From contig CAJNDS010002121.1 of the NCBI GenBank assembly GCA_905221605.1, forward strand, positions 459,501-523,500: DNA of 64,000 nucleotides, given 5' to 3'. Below the pieces are notes generated by a model that was not told the origin of the DNA, did not search any database, and worked only from the letters and a program-made list of their open reading frames with translations. This DNA is from Symbiodinium natans. Taxonomy: Eukaryota > Sar > Dinophyceae > Suessiales > Symbiodiniaceae. Numbering within the stretch: the first letter of the stretch is position 1; every line of letters starts with the position of its first letter. Position numbers and translations under genes: made by a program. Positions 31,851 through 42,600 of this stretch are shown here, in pieces.

Positions 31851-32694
31851 TAGGAGTCGTACAGCTTTTGGAGTTTTGGGGGCTTTGGTTTAGGGTTTGG
31901 GGCTTCGGGTTTCGGGTTAACCCGTAAATTTCGGGTGTAGGGTTTAGGGTTTTGAAGCTTTAGGACTTTGGGGGTTTGTCGGTTTTGAGGCCTTTCGGGC
32001 TTCGTTTAGGCCTGTAGAGACTCGGGGCTTGAGGCTTTCTAGGGGATTTTTAGGGTTTCACGGTTTAGGGTGTAGGGTTTAGGGTTTAGGGTTTAGGGTT
32101 TAGGGTTTTAGGGTTTAGGGTTTAGGGTTTTAGGGTTTCACGGTTTAGGCTTTGGGCTTGAGAGTTTAGGGCGTCGGCTTCGTTTTGTTGCTTTTTTGCT
32201 TTTTGGGCTTTAACGCTTCGTTGCTTGAGGGTTTGGGCCTTAGTCCTTTTTACTTGGGCACGCCTGAAATGTGTAACACGCTCCTCTTCGAAACACGTCA
32301 AAAGTAGAAAATGCCGTAAACTAAGACTTAAACCCTAAACTCGAAACCTACACGATGCAAAGTTCAGAGCTGCTCCTCGAGTAGGCCCTTTTTCGTTTTT
32401 TCCCTCCAAATTGGCCTCGGTAGACGGTGAGACCCCTGTAGACTTGCAGAGCCCAGGAGGCTAGAAAAGATGAGTTTAGGGTTTAGGGTTTAGGGTTTAG
32501 GGCTTAGAGTTGAGGAGGTTAAGGAGGTTGAGGAGGTTGAGACGGTTGCGGACGACTGAACCTAAGGGCTAATGTGTCTCATTCTTATCTACTTGGGCGC
32601 AAAAGTCCTAGAAAGCAAGTACTTCAAGGCCCGAGCATTCCCTGTTTAGGACCCTAAGCCCTAAACCCCAAACCCAGGACCCTAATTAGTGTGA

Positions 32695-32810
32695 CCCTAA
32701 ACCCTAAACCCTAAACCCTAAACCCTAAACCCTAAACCCTAAACCCTAAACCCTAAACCCTAAACCCTAAACCCTAAACCCTAAAACCCTAAACCCTAAA
32801 CCCTAAACCC
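32695..32810 (-). repeat. (CCCTAAA)n array
   Basis: About sixteen units inserted between the two halves of a family M element (gagcattccctgtttagga at about 32,630 and agcattccctcatttggtgc at about 32,811): the array interrupts the element and 'agcattccct' is duplicated on both sides. Confidence 0.9.
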
Positions 32811-33029
32811 AGCATTCCCTCATTTGGTGCATGGACCTTTAGTGTGATTCCTTAACCTCCTTTCCTCAATGCTTCTGCAGCAAGTTTCTTGTTTTGACTC
32901 CCTTGGATCATGTGGGTTTCGGGTTTAGGGTTAAGGGGTGTAGAATAATGACTCTATTCCCTTAGATTTGAACCCCCCAAAAAAGGTACCCCTATTCGGA
33001 GACACCCACAAGATGTTTTGCTTTGTCTA

Positions 33030-33235
33030 ACTTCGTTTTGTGGCCCTTGGATGGCGCATTTTCCCCCGGTCTGCCGTGAAATGCGTTTCGGACCCTTTGG
33101 AAAGCGCAGTTCCTTTTTCTGATGTGAGATGGATTTTGGGCCCCTTAGAACATGTATTTTCTTTGTCGAACTCCAAACGCGGTTTCGGACCCTTAAAAAA
33201 AAAACGCCTTTTCCTGGCGACTCGTAGTCCGGCGT
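33030..33235 (+). repeat. Minisatellite, about 49-bp unit, four copies
   Basis: Units begin near ttttgtggcccttgg, gcgtttcggaccctttgg, ggattttgggccccttag and gcggtttcggacccttaa. Both strands show open frames of 65-72 codons; these follow from the repeat and are not called as genes. Confidence 0.75.
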
Positions 33236-33355
33236 GACGTGACATGCGTTTGTAGTTTTGGGCTTAGGGCATACAGGGCGTTGGGGTTTTAGTTTTTGGG
33301 TTTAGGGCTTGAGGTCCTGAGGGTGATCTGTGCCCACAACGCACCGGTTTTGTAG

Positions 33356-33921
33356 TCGCGCTCCCAGCGTTGGGACGCAAGAGACCGGAAGCCACATCTT
33401 CGAATCAGTGAGCGTGCTTGCATGGAGTTTGGAGCCAGCACTGCTTACGACACCCTAAACCCTAAACCCTAAACCCTAAACCCTAAACCCTAAACCCTAA
33501 ACCCTAAACCCTAAACCCTAAACCCTAAACCCTAAACCCTAAACCCTAAACCCTAAACCCTAAACCCTAAACCCTAAACCCTAAACCCTAAACCCTAAAC
33601 CCTAAACCCTAAACCCTAAACCCTAAACCAAAACTTCGAGGATTACCACCTTGAAAGCCCCCAGCCTTTGGGATCCTGGTCCCACTAGTCGAAAATGCAA
33701 GGAGATTCGGATTCGGTATATATCTTGGCAGCGTTCCGTTTTGGCCTTTTTTGTTGGCTTCTAGGTCTCTTAAAATGTAGCCAACCCCAAAAGAGTGTGC
33801 CCTTCTGATAATATGGTTCCTGGCCTACCAAGATATGCTGACAGAGACTGGGTTCCTGGTCCAAAGTACACAAAAGTGCTCTGAAACCTCAAGGGAGTAT
33901 CCTGGACCCCCTGCAGTTTGA
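33356..33921 (+). CDS. 3' end of unrecognised gene, with an introner as its last intron
   Basis: Exon 33,356-33,453 (after accggttttgtag) reads WDARDRKPHLRISERACMEF then GASTAYDT. Next come a 25-unit CCCTAAA array and an exon 33,665-33,715 (FGILVPLVENARRFGF). Then comes an intron 33,716-33,832 that starts GTATAT, is almost entirely element A copy 3 and ends CTACCAAG. Exon 33,833-33,921 continues in frame (DMLTETGFLVQSTQKCSETS, REYPGPPAV) to a TGA. The in-frame join across the element is direct sequence evidence that it behaves as an intron. The product is unknown. Confidence 0.55.
33453..33628 (-). repeat. (CCCTAAA)n array
   Basis: About 25 perfect units between two exons of the gene ending at 33,921. 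Confidence 0.97.
33716..33832 (+). mobile_element. Element family A, copy 3, as a complete intron
   Basis: CTTGGCAGCGTTCC ... GGTTCCTGGCCTACCAAG, flanked by 'atat' on both sides (gtatat|cttgg and ccaag|atat), a possible 4-bp target duplication. Removing GTATAT...CCAAG keeps the frame open to the stop at 33,921. Confidence 0.85.
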
Positions 33922-33949
33922 TGGATCAGACTTTACTCCTTGAAAGGCA

Positions 33950-34625
<676 letters not shown>

Positions 34626-34756
34626 TTCGAAGTCTAAGTTTGCAGGGCTAGCGAGACCGAAATTTAGCAGCAATAGGACCACCCACCAGGTATGCCTTGG
34701 TCTAGAGTGTAAGGTTTAGGGTTTAAGAATTAGGGAACCCTAAGCCAGAAGCCCGA

Positions 34757-34893
34757 AGTCATACGCACAAAAGCAAGAATCGGCCGGCTGTTCTCAGTAC
34801 GTTTCGCCGATCAAAGAGAGAGGCACGCACCGTGTTTCGCCGATCGAGGAAAAAGTGGCGCAGACCGTGTGGCAAGGAGATCAGGGTGGTCGG
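34757..34893 (+). CDS. Candidate exon, basic protein
   Basis: The frame reads STFRRSKREARTVFRRSRKK then WRRPCGKEIRVVG. It contains an internal repeat (tttcgccgatc). Highly basic; product unknown. Confidence 0.4.
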
Positions 34894-35290
34894 GTTAAGG
34901 GTATGGAAAATAGGGTACTCCTTGTACACCCGTAGTATACATCACCTTCAAGGGGATCCCCAAAATAGGGTACGTACCCCCCAATTTTCGGAAACCATCC
35001 ATGGGTTTGTTAGGTTTTGCGGTTTTTGGATGCAGGGTTTTTGGGATGTTGCGCTTTAAAGGAGGTTTGGGGATTGAGGGTTGGAGTTGAGAGCTTTTAG
35101 GGTTTATCGTTGAGGGCTCCGGGGATTTTAGGTTTAAGGGTTCGGTAGGGGCCCTGAACCCTCAAGAGTTTTGAGGTGCTCTGCATATCAGAAGATTCCA
35201 GGGCTTAGGGCTTCGGGCTTAGGGTGTAGGGTTTAGGGTTTAGGCTTTGACATTGAGGGTTGAAGGTGTGAGGTAATATAGGGTTTAGGG

Positions 35291-35389
35291 AACACTTCGA
35301 AGTCCAAACACCTGAGCCAGGACGTGCAGCAGCAGCACTTTGCTTACGTGCACACGCGGGGGACTTGGCAGCGGGGCCAGCCAGCCTAA
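35291..35389 (+). CDS. Candidate terminal exon
   Basis: Open frame SKHLSQDVQQQHFAYVHTRG then TWQRGQPA and a TAA stop, after TTTAGGG DNA. Product unknown. Confidence 0.35.
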   Translation, partial: NTSKSKHLSQDVQQQHFAYVHTRGTWQRGQPA

Positions 35390-35476
35390 TCCTGCATCCA
35401 AAGCACAAACTGGGTTTAGGGTTTAGGGTTTAGGGTTCAGGGTTTAGGGTTCAGGGTTTAGGGTTTAGGGTTTAGG

Positions 35477-35568
35477 GTGTTCCTCCTTATACTAGCAGTC
35501 CTTAGTAGGGATTATAGTACCCGATTGGAATCACTATTGAGGACTGCTAGTATAAGGGGGAACATCCC
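35477..35568. mobile_element. Palindromic element family E, copy 4
   Basis: GTTCCTCCTTATACTAGCAG at the left pairs with CTGCTAGTATAAGGGGGAAC at the right. Confidence 0.95.
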
Positions 35569-35795
35569 AACCCTAAACCCCTAAGACCCGAAATCCTACT
35601 TCAGTAACTCTCCCCTAAACCCTAAACCCTCGCTTACTAGTCCCTATTGAAATTTCAATCTCGGCCTGTTCAGAGGTCTAAGGGTATAGGGTGCAGGTGT
35701 GATCAAGAATGAAGGTCGATAGCGAAAGCTAGAACCCTAAGCCCCGACTCCCACAAACCTCAGCGTAACGTTGAGGGTCTTTTGTTTTGTGCCAG

Positions 35796-35855
35796 CGCCT
35801 CCATCAAGTGACCAGTTTCGGGAAAGGACGTGGCAGCTATGGCGAGCGGCACTAA
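35796..35855 (+). CDS. Candidate terminal exon
   Basis: A strong acceptor (ggtcttttgttttgtgccag), then RLHQVTSFGKGRGSYGERH and a TAA stop. Product unknown. Confidence 0.45.
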   Translation, partial: RLHQVTSFGKGRGSYGERH

Positions 35856-36088
35856 GCCCGAAGCCCCAAATGACACGACTGGATGAGTTGAACTGGATTT
35901 CGGGCTCAGGGGTTATGGTTGCAAAAGCCTAGGTAGACCACAAGTCAAACAGAATCAAACTAAAAAAACTAAACCCCGAACACAAGCCCTTTCTTCAGGG
36001 CTGCCTCAACACTTCCCGAAATGCTTGTCCTTACAGCCCTAAACCCTAACCCTAAACCCTATACCCTTTAGTGTTAAGGTTTGGGGCC

Positions 36089-36481
36089 TGTCTGGGCTGC
36101 CGACAAAATATGGTTCTAGGGTTTTCCAAGGCCCTGTGGTTGTATTCTGGCCTTAGGCTTTAGGGTTTTTTTAGGGTTTGGGGGCTGGGGTTTAGTGTTT
36201 AGAGTACCAAGGCCTGTCTGCTTCGCGCCATTTGTCAGGACGAATTCGGGCTTGATGTTTCTCTGAGTGATTTCGGCCTTCGGGTTCACTGCCTAGGGTT
36301 TAGGGCTTAGGGCTTAGGGTTTTGTTTTGGGGTTTAGGTTTTAAAGTTTAGGGTTTAGGGTTTACGGTCCCGCGCGTTGGGAGTGGAGGGCTCTACTTGC
36401 CTGCTTACTCGCAAACTCGTGGGGGAAATATGCTTTCCATCCAAGACTCCGAGAGAAGTTCTTATCTCAGAGTGTACTCTA
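36089..36481 (+). CDS. Three candidate exons upstream of the kinase N-box
   Basis: 36,089-36,155 (LSGLPTKYGSRVFQGPVVVF), 36,213-36,292 (ACLLRAICQDEFGLDVSLSD then FGLRVHC) and 36,378-36,481 (WEWRALLACLLANSWGKYAF then HPRLREKFLSQSVL). They precede the kinase exon at 36,613. The second vaguely resembles the A..(x)C...(Y/F)G region before the N-box of PDK-like proteins, but I would not insist. Confidence 0.35.
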
Positions 36482-36612
36482 ACCCTAAACCCTAAACCCT
36501 AAACCCTAAACCCTTGACCTGCTTGGGTTTAGGGTTTAGGGCTCAGGGCTCCCGAACCCTACAGCGCCTCAGCAATTAAACCCTCCCTTTTTGCTCCTCC
36601 TCTTGGCTTGAG

Positions 36613-36697
36613 GCACCTCTTCTACATCTTTCTGGAGCTCGTGAAGAACGCCGCGCGCGCCTCGATCGAGCCTCTCGACGCGCAAGGAAATGCAAAC
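36613..36697 (+). CDS. Kinase exon: N-box
   Basis: After ctcttggcttgag the frame reads RHLFYIFLELVKNAARASIE. H-x-x-Y-(I/M)-x-x-EL-(V/F/L)KNA-x-RA(S/T) is the ATP-binding N-box of PDK/BCKDK proteins. Confidence 0.85.
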
Positions 36698-39600
36698 CTG
36701 AACCCTGGGCCCTAACCCCCCTACATGAAGGGTGGCTTGGGTTTAGGGTTAAGTAGGGATGTTTAGGGTTTTAGGATGTAGGGTTTAGGGTGAAAGTCTT
36801 GCGAAATTCCTTGACCGAGGTTGGCTCTTGCGCAGGTTTAGGGCTCAAGGGTTTAAGGGTACGAGGTTTCCTACTCCCAGATGCGACACATGACCCTAAA
36901 CCCTAAACCCTAAACCCTAAACCCTCAACCCTAAGCCCTAAGCCCTAAACCCTAAACGCCACAATGGCGGCACAGGGGCACTCTGCGGAACGCTGCTACT
37001 AGGGGATCCTGACAGAGCTGCTGGTGCGACCGCAGGGCTCGAAAGACGGCCGCTATCCGCCTTACGCCGAGCCGTACTCGAACAGTACGCAGGGTTTAGG
37101 GTTTAGGGTTTAGGGTTTAGGGTTTAGGGTTTAGGGCTTAGGGCTTAGGGCTTAGGGCTTAGGGCTTAGGGCTTAGGGCTTAGGGCTTAGGGTTTAGGGT
37201 TTGGGTTGGTTGCAGCGTTTTTTCTGTGATCACTCAGAGCCAAAAGCGGATGGCCGTCATTGGCAATCTGGAAGGGTGGCCCTTTCCTTTTTTGAAGGGT
37301 TCCAAAATTCACACCCTGAAACCCCAAACCCTAAATCCTTTGGGTTTGCAAGGTAGTATTAGGGGCATATGCGGAACTCCCCAGTCAAGCCAGGGCCCAC
37401 AGCATGGGCCTTTGTCACTACCCTCAGCCCGGAACCCTAAACCCTAAACCCTAAACCTAAACCCTACACCCTAAACCTGAGTAGGGATTTCGGGGTATTA
37501 GGGTGCCAGTTGGTGGTTTTTTTTGTCAACAACCGTGACGGTTTCGAGGTGAGGTTCAGGGCCATACTCAACCACAAGTTAGGGCTTACTTGGAGGTTCA
37601 TGGTACTTACTAACCAATTATAGCTTTACTGATAACTGTACTTATACCCACAGTCGGGCACTTGAGGGGCTTATAAGTACAGTCATAAGTACAGATATAA
37701 TTGGCTAACGAGTACCATGAACCTCAGAACCTCCAAGTACCTAGGGCTTATAGTGTTTAGTGTTTGGGGTTGTGGGTTGAGGGCTGAGGGTTGAGGGTTG
37801 GGGACTCACGCCTTGAGCTCGGTCTCCCTTTCTGTTCTCAGGTTTCTGCAACCCGAAACCCCCTCCCCAAAGCCCCTATTCCCCCAAACCCCCCAAACCC
37901 CCCAAACCCTAAACCCTATGGACATTAAGGGACCCTAAGCCCTATCCGCTCAGGCGCGTCCAGACGGCTGCAGAAAGGAGTGGCGCCTCGGCAGGTTGCC
38001 ATATTTGGTGACTTCTCAAGATTTGGGGTCCCCTGTTAGGGTTTAGGGTTTAGGGTTTAGGGTTTAGGGTTTAGGGTTTGGGGTTTAGGGTTTAGGGTTT
38101 AGGGTTTGGGGTTTAGGGTTTAGGGTTTAGGGTTCAGGGTTAGGTCCCCTGTTTGGGGTTAAGGATGAGGGGCTGCCTAAGAGCAGTAACCCCCAAAGAA
38201 GTTGGGTTTAAGGATTAGGGGCCACCTTATAGTAGTAACCCCCCAAAAGACCACACTTTAGGGAAATGACTATTTCGGGTTTCGGGGTTTAGGTTTTCGG
38301 GAAAGTCAGGTTTGGGGTTTAGGGTTTCAAGGTTTCAGGGTTTACGGTTTTAGGTTTTCGGGAAAGTTAGTTTTGGGCTTTCGGGTTTTCAGGTTTTGGG
38401 GTAGAGAGGGTTGCAGGGTTTAGGGTTTAGGGTTGCATAGGGCCAATCAAGCCCAATCATTCAAGCCAGGTTCTCCAGGGGGAGAACCTAGGGAGGGTAG
38501 TAACCCTAAACCCTTCAAAAAACAGCCCGAAACAAACTGAACCCCAAACCCTAAAACCCTAAACCCCAAACCCTAAACCCTACACCCTGAAGCCCGTGAT
38601 TACATCAGAAGTACCCAGGCGAACGAGCGGAGATCCCGTCCATGAACGTGACGGTGCCGGAGGTGATCCTGCACGTAACCGACCCTACAAACCCCCTAAG
38701 CCCCCAAGCCCAGAACCCCAAACCCCAAACCCTAAACCCTAAACCCTAAACCCTAATTTGAAGCCACGCATGCCTCTACAGGGCGAAGCTGTGAATAGCA
38801 TGCTTCCTAAACCCCGAACCCTAAGCCCTGATCCCAGAGCCCTAAGCCCTAAGCCCTAAAACCCTAAGCCCTAAACCCTAAACCCTAAACCCTAAACCCT
38901 AAACCCCAAGACCCCCCTAAACCCTGGGCCCATCTCCGGGAGAGCTTCATGTCTCATCGGTTGCCGACCTTTTCCCTGACCCCTGGTTTAGGGTTTAGGG
39001 TTTAGGGTTTAGGGTTTAGGGTTTAGGGTTTCTTCCTTTCATTTCTTACCTTCGTGCTTTTAGTAGTATGACACTATAGGGGTTTTCGGCCCGTTCACTT
39101 CATTCGTGCCTACAATAAAGTACATGCGATCGCAGGCTCACTTGTGACTTTATTGCATTATCTTTGTTCACTTATATATTCCTAATGCAATCGGGACAAG
39201 AGGTAAGTTAACGTAGTAAGCGCATGCTCTTTCGACGCCCTGTGCCTTTTTCTTTTTCTCCTTTTATTAGTCTTTTTTATCGCGCACGCAGTAAGCATAT
39301 GATTCGTACGGTCGCTCTCTTCGTTCTCTCCCTTACAATCATGGTCCCCTTAAACGCCAAAAAAAGACGAGAAAAAGGAAGGGCTTTTAAGGGACCGTGA
39401 GGACATGAGTGAAGAATAAGAGAAGAGAGAAAGACCGTGTTTCGATTAATGTTTCGCTATTCAATCGGGTTTCATGCCTTCATTGGTTTCACTCACTCCT
39501 TATAAACCCAATTAAATGTCCCCTCTCGTCATCGTAGGCCTCTAGGACATGACGCCTGAAAGCCAGGGCAATCGGGACAACCGATGCCACACAGGGTCGC

Positions 39601-42600
39601 TGGCGCAGGGGGACCTCGAAAGACCCACTACCCCTGAATCAGAACACCTTGAGCCTAAAAATAGCAACGATCAAAACCATGACAGAATCGGATCAAGAGC
39701 TTCTCACAACATGGGGGTTTCCGAAACTAGGAGGTGCCTTTTTGGGGTCCTCTTTATAATAGAAGGGAATCCTACTATTTTGGGTCTATTTTAGGGGCCC
39801 CGATTTTCGTAAACCCCCAAAAGGATTGGGCTTCGCAATTTGGCCGAGACGCCCGTGGATTGGGTGGGCCATGGATGATCGAGTCCACCAGATCGTGTAA
39901 TGCCATGGCCCCAACCAATCTTCACCAGCTGGCTCTAGAAGTGTTTGGGCGAAACTTACTTAGCCAATAGTTGAACTTTAAACTCTTTGGGCTTCCTTAT
40001 TTAGTAGGAAAAATAAAGTTTAACCTTTTTCCCCGTGGTTGTTGGAGAAGTAAGGAAACATCCACATGAAACGCCCTTGCTTGGAGTGCATATACGTACC
40101 CGCACACCGAGCCTGCAGGACTACTAGCCAGATCATGGACTTCTACAACGGGCTCCCTAAAACCCTAATCCCTAAACCCTGAACCCTAATCCCTAAACCC
40201 TAAACCCTAAGCCCTAAACCCTAAACCCTAAACCCTAAGCCGAAGCAACCCGCACCCCCAAGCCCCTCAACCCTAAGCCTAAACCTCCCTAGACAATCCA
40301 GACCCTTTAAACCCCCAGACCCTCAGCCCCATCTTCACGCCAGGAGGAGGGCATCTGGGACCACGAGCGGTCCGTCAAGCTTGCAGACCGGGGAACAGGC
40401 GCCCCCTTTAAACGGGTCGAAGGGTCTAGGGTTTAGGATTTAGGGTTTAGGGTTTTTAAAATTTAGGATTTAGGGTTTAGGGCTTAGGGTTTAGGATGTA
40501 GGGGTTAGGGTTTAGGGTTCAGGGTTTAGGGTTTAGGGTTCAGGGTAGCCCGAAAGCCCAATACCCGTAGACCAAACAGCCGAGTTCTTGTCAATAACCA
40601 TGCGGCTTGCGATTTGACGAACACCTTGGACGCCTAACCGATGGGTTTTGGCGACTGCGGCCTAAACTCAAAACCTCAACCCTCAACCCTAAAGTCTGCA
40701 CACTTAGAATTCGGGTGTAGGCTTTAGCCCTTGCAGTAGGGTCTAAAGTATGTAAACCTGAATCCCTAAACTCCGTCACCCTTAAACCTAATTCCGCACA
40801 TCCCCTGGAGGCATGAACCGGAGCGTGCTGGGCAAGGCTGGTGCATGCCTGATGGGTTTAGGATTTGGGGTTTAGGGTTTAGGGTTTAGTGTTCAGGGTT
40901 TAGGGTTTAGGGCTCCAGCTCTTCTGTGGGTATGGTTCGGGCTTCTTACGGTTCTTGCGTCCTTGATATCGGCCTTACCTGTGACTTAATCCAAGTCACG
41001 GGCACCATAAGGAACATGCGAAGGGAGCAAAGGAGTCAAAAAGAGCCCTGGGTGGTTTGGGGTTAAAGCCTAAACCCTAAACCCTAAACACCAAAACTCT
41101 AGATACCAGGAACGCCTTGGGGCTCGAGATGGTGTCAGTGTACAAAAGGCCATGGGGTCGTCGGCAAGTCGCACGGATGGAGTCCTCGATCGACAGTCTT
41201 GCCATGTGCAGTACGCGCCCATGTGGGTTGTACACATCTCCGAAGTACCTGACTCAGCCAGTCGAACTTTGGGTTTCATCATTTGTAGGAACAATCAAGC
41301 TTAGCCCTTCTATCAAACCCTAAACCCCAAACCCTAAACCCCAAACCCTAAACCCCAAACCCTAAACCTAAATCCTGAACCCTAAACCCTAAACCGCCGA
41401 GAAGCAAGGTACTCAGGATGAGAGGAAGGATTCCCTCACACCAAGATCTGAAGAGACAAGGGCTTCTTTGGCCTCGCGAAGGTCCTCCCCGACAGTCCCT
41501 AAGCCCGAAGTCCCGAACCCTAAACCCTGAACCCTAAACCCTAAACCCTCAGCCCTAAACCCTAAACCCTAAACCCTAAACCCGAAACCCTCCAGGTCCT
41601 CTCCTAGAGTCTTGGGTGATCTTCATCTCACACCAGTGGCTGGGGCGTGACCATCCTGACCCACAGGGTGAGCAGCTCGCTGTACTGCAAGATGCGCTGG
41701 GGCGGTTGATGGCTGGGCAGATGAAGCTGGGTTTAGGGTTTAGGGTTTAGGGTTTAGGGTTTAGGGTTTAGGGTTTAGGGTTTAGGGTTTCTAGGATGCC
41801 CAGTAGTACCCTTATTCCCTTTTTTTGGGGGTTTAGGTTCCCTTATAAGCACAATTAAGCAAAAAAGGGCACCCTTTTTAAGCCTTGGTTACTGGGCAGC
41901 CTAGGTTTAGGGTTTAGGGTTTAGGGTTTAGGGTTTAACCCTGACTCAATCCCATATCCCCCTTGGGAACTATTGTTGTATTCTTGTTCATATAAACCCC
42001 AAGAGGATATGAAACATGTGGTTTTTATGTGTTTTTTGTTAAGGTTCTAAGGGGAGTATAGAATCCTGGGCCAAGGAAAGTCGAGCATGATGCCGCAGTC
42101 CAGTTCTTTCGAAAAGGCCGCACGCTGACCAAAGCCGAGTGCAGCAAACTGCAGGATGCCTACATCTGGTTGGACTACTTCAGTGTCTTGAAGGGTTTAG
42201 GGTTTAGGGCTTAGGGCTTAGGGTTTAGGGTTTAGGGTTTAGGGCTTAGGGCTTAGGGCTTAGGGCTTAGGGCTTACGGTTCAGGTTTAGGGTTTAGGGC
42301 TCCCTTATAATCCCCTTGAAACCAAAAGGGCAGCCTTCTTATTCCTGGGTTACTCTACTTCAGTGTCTTGGTAGGTTCCAGAGGTACCCTTTAAGGTTGT
42401 AGGCTTTAGGGGCTTAGGGTAGGGTAGGCTTATTCTAAGATGGTGACTGGGCTACAAAGGTGTGCCTCAGATGGTTCCGGATTCCGCGCGTGAAGAGCAA
42501 CTGAAACATATCAATTCCATCCCCTACTACGTTCACTCATCTGAGCTCTTCCTGGCGGTGGTCCCCAGGTGTTTCCACGAAGATGGCGATTTGTGCGGGG

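Noticed and set aside
41070-41294. A minus-strand 74-codon frame
   Set aside because: It overlaps the plus-strand terminal exon 41,110-41,304, which has an acceptor, a better composition and a stop; the minus frame has no splice context.
42300-42371. A second full element A inside the intron
   Set aside because: Only the inner and right parts are present; it is better explained as half of one element separated by the bracketed insert.
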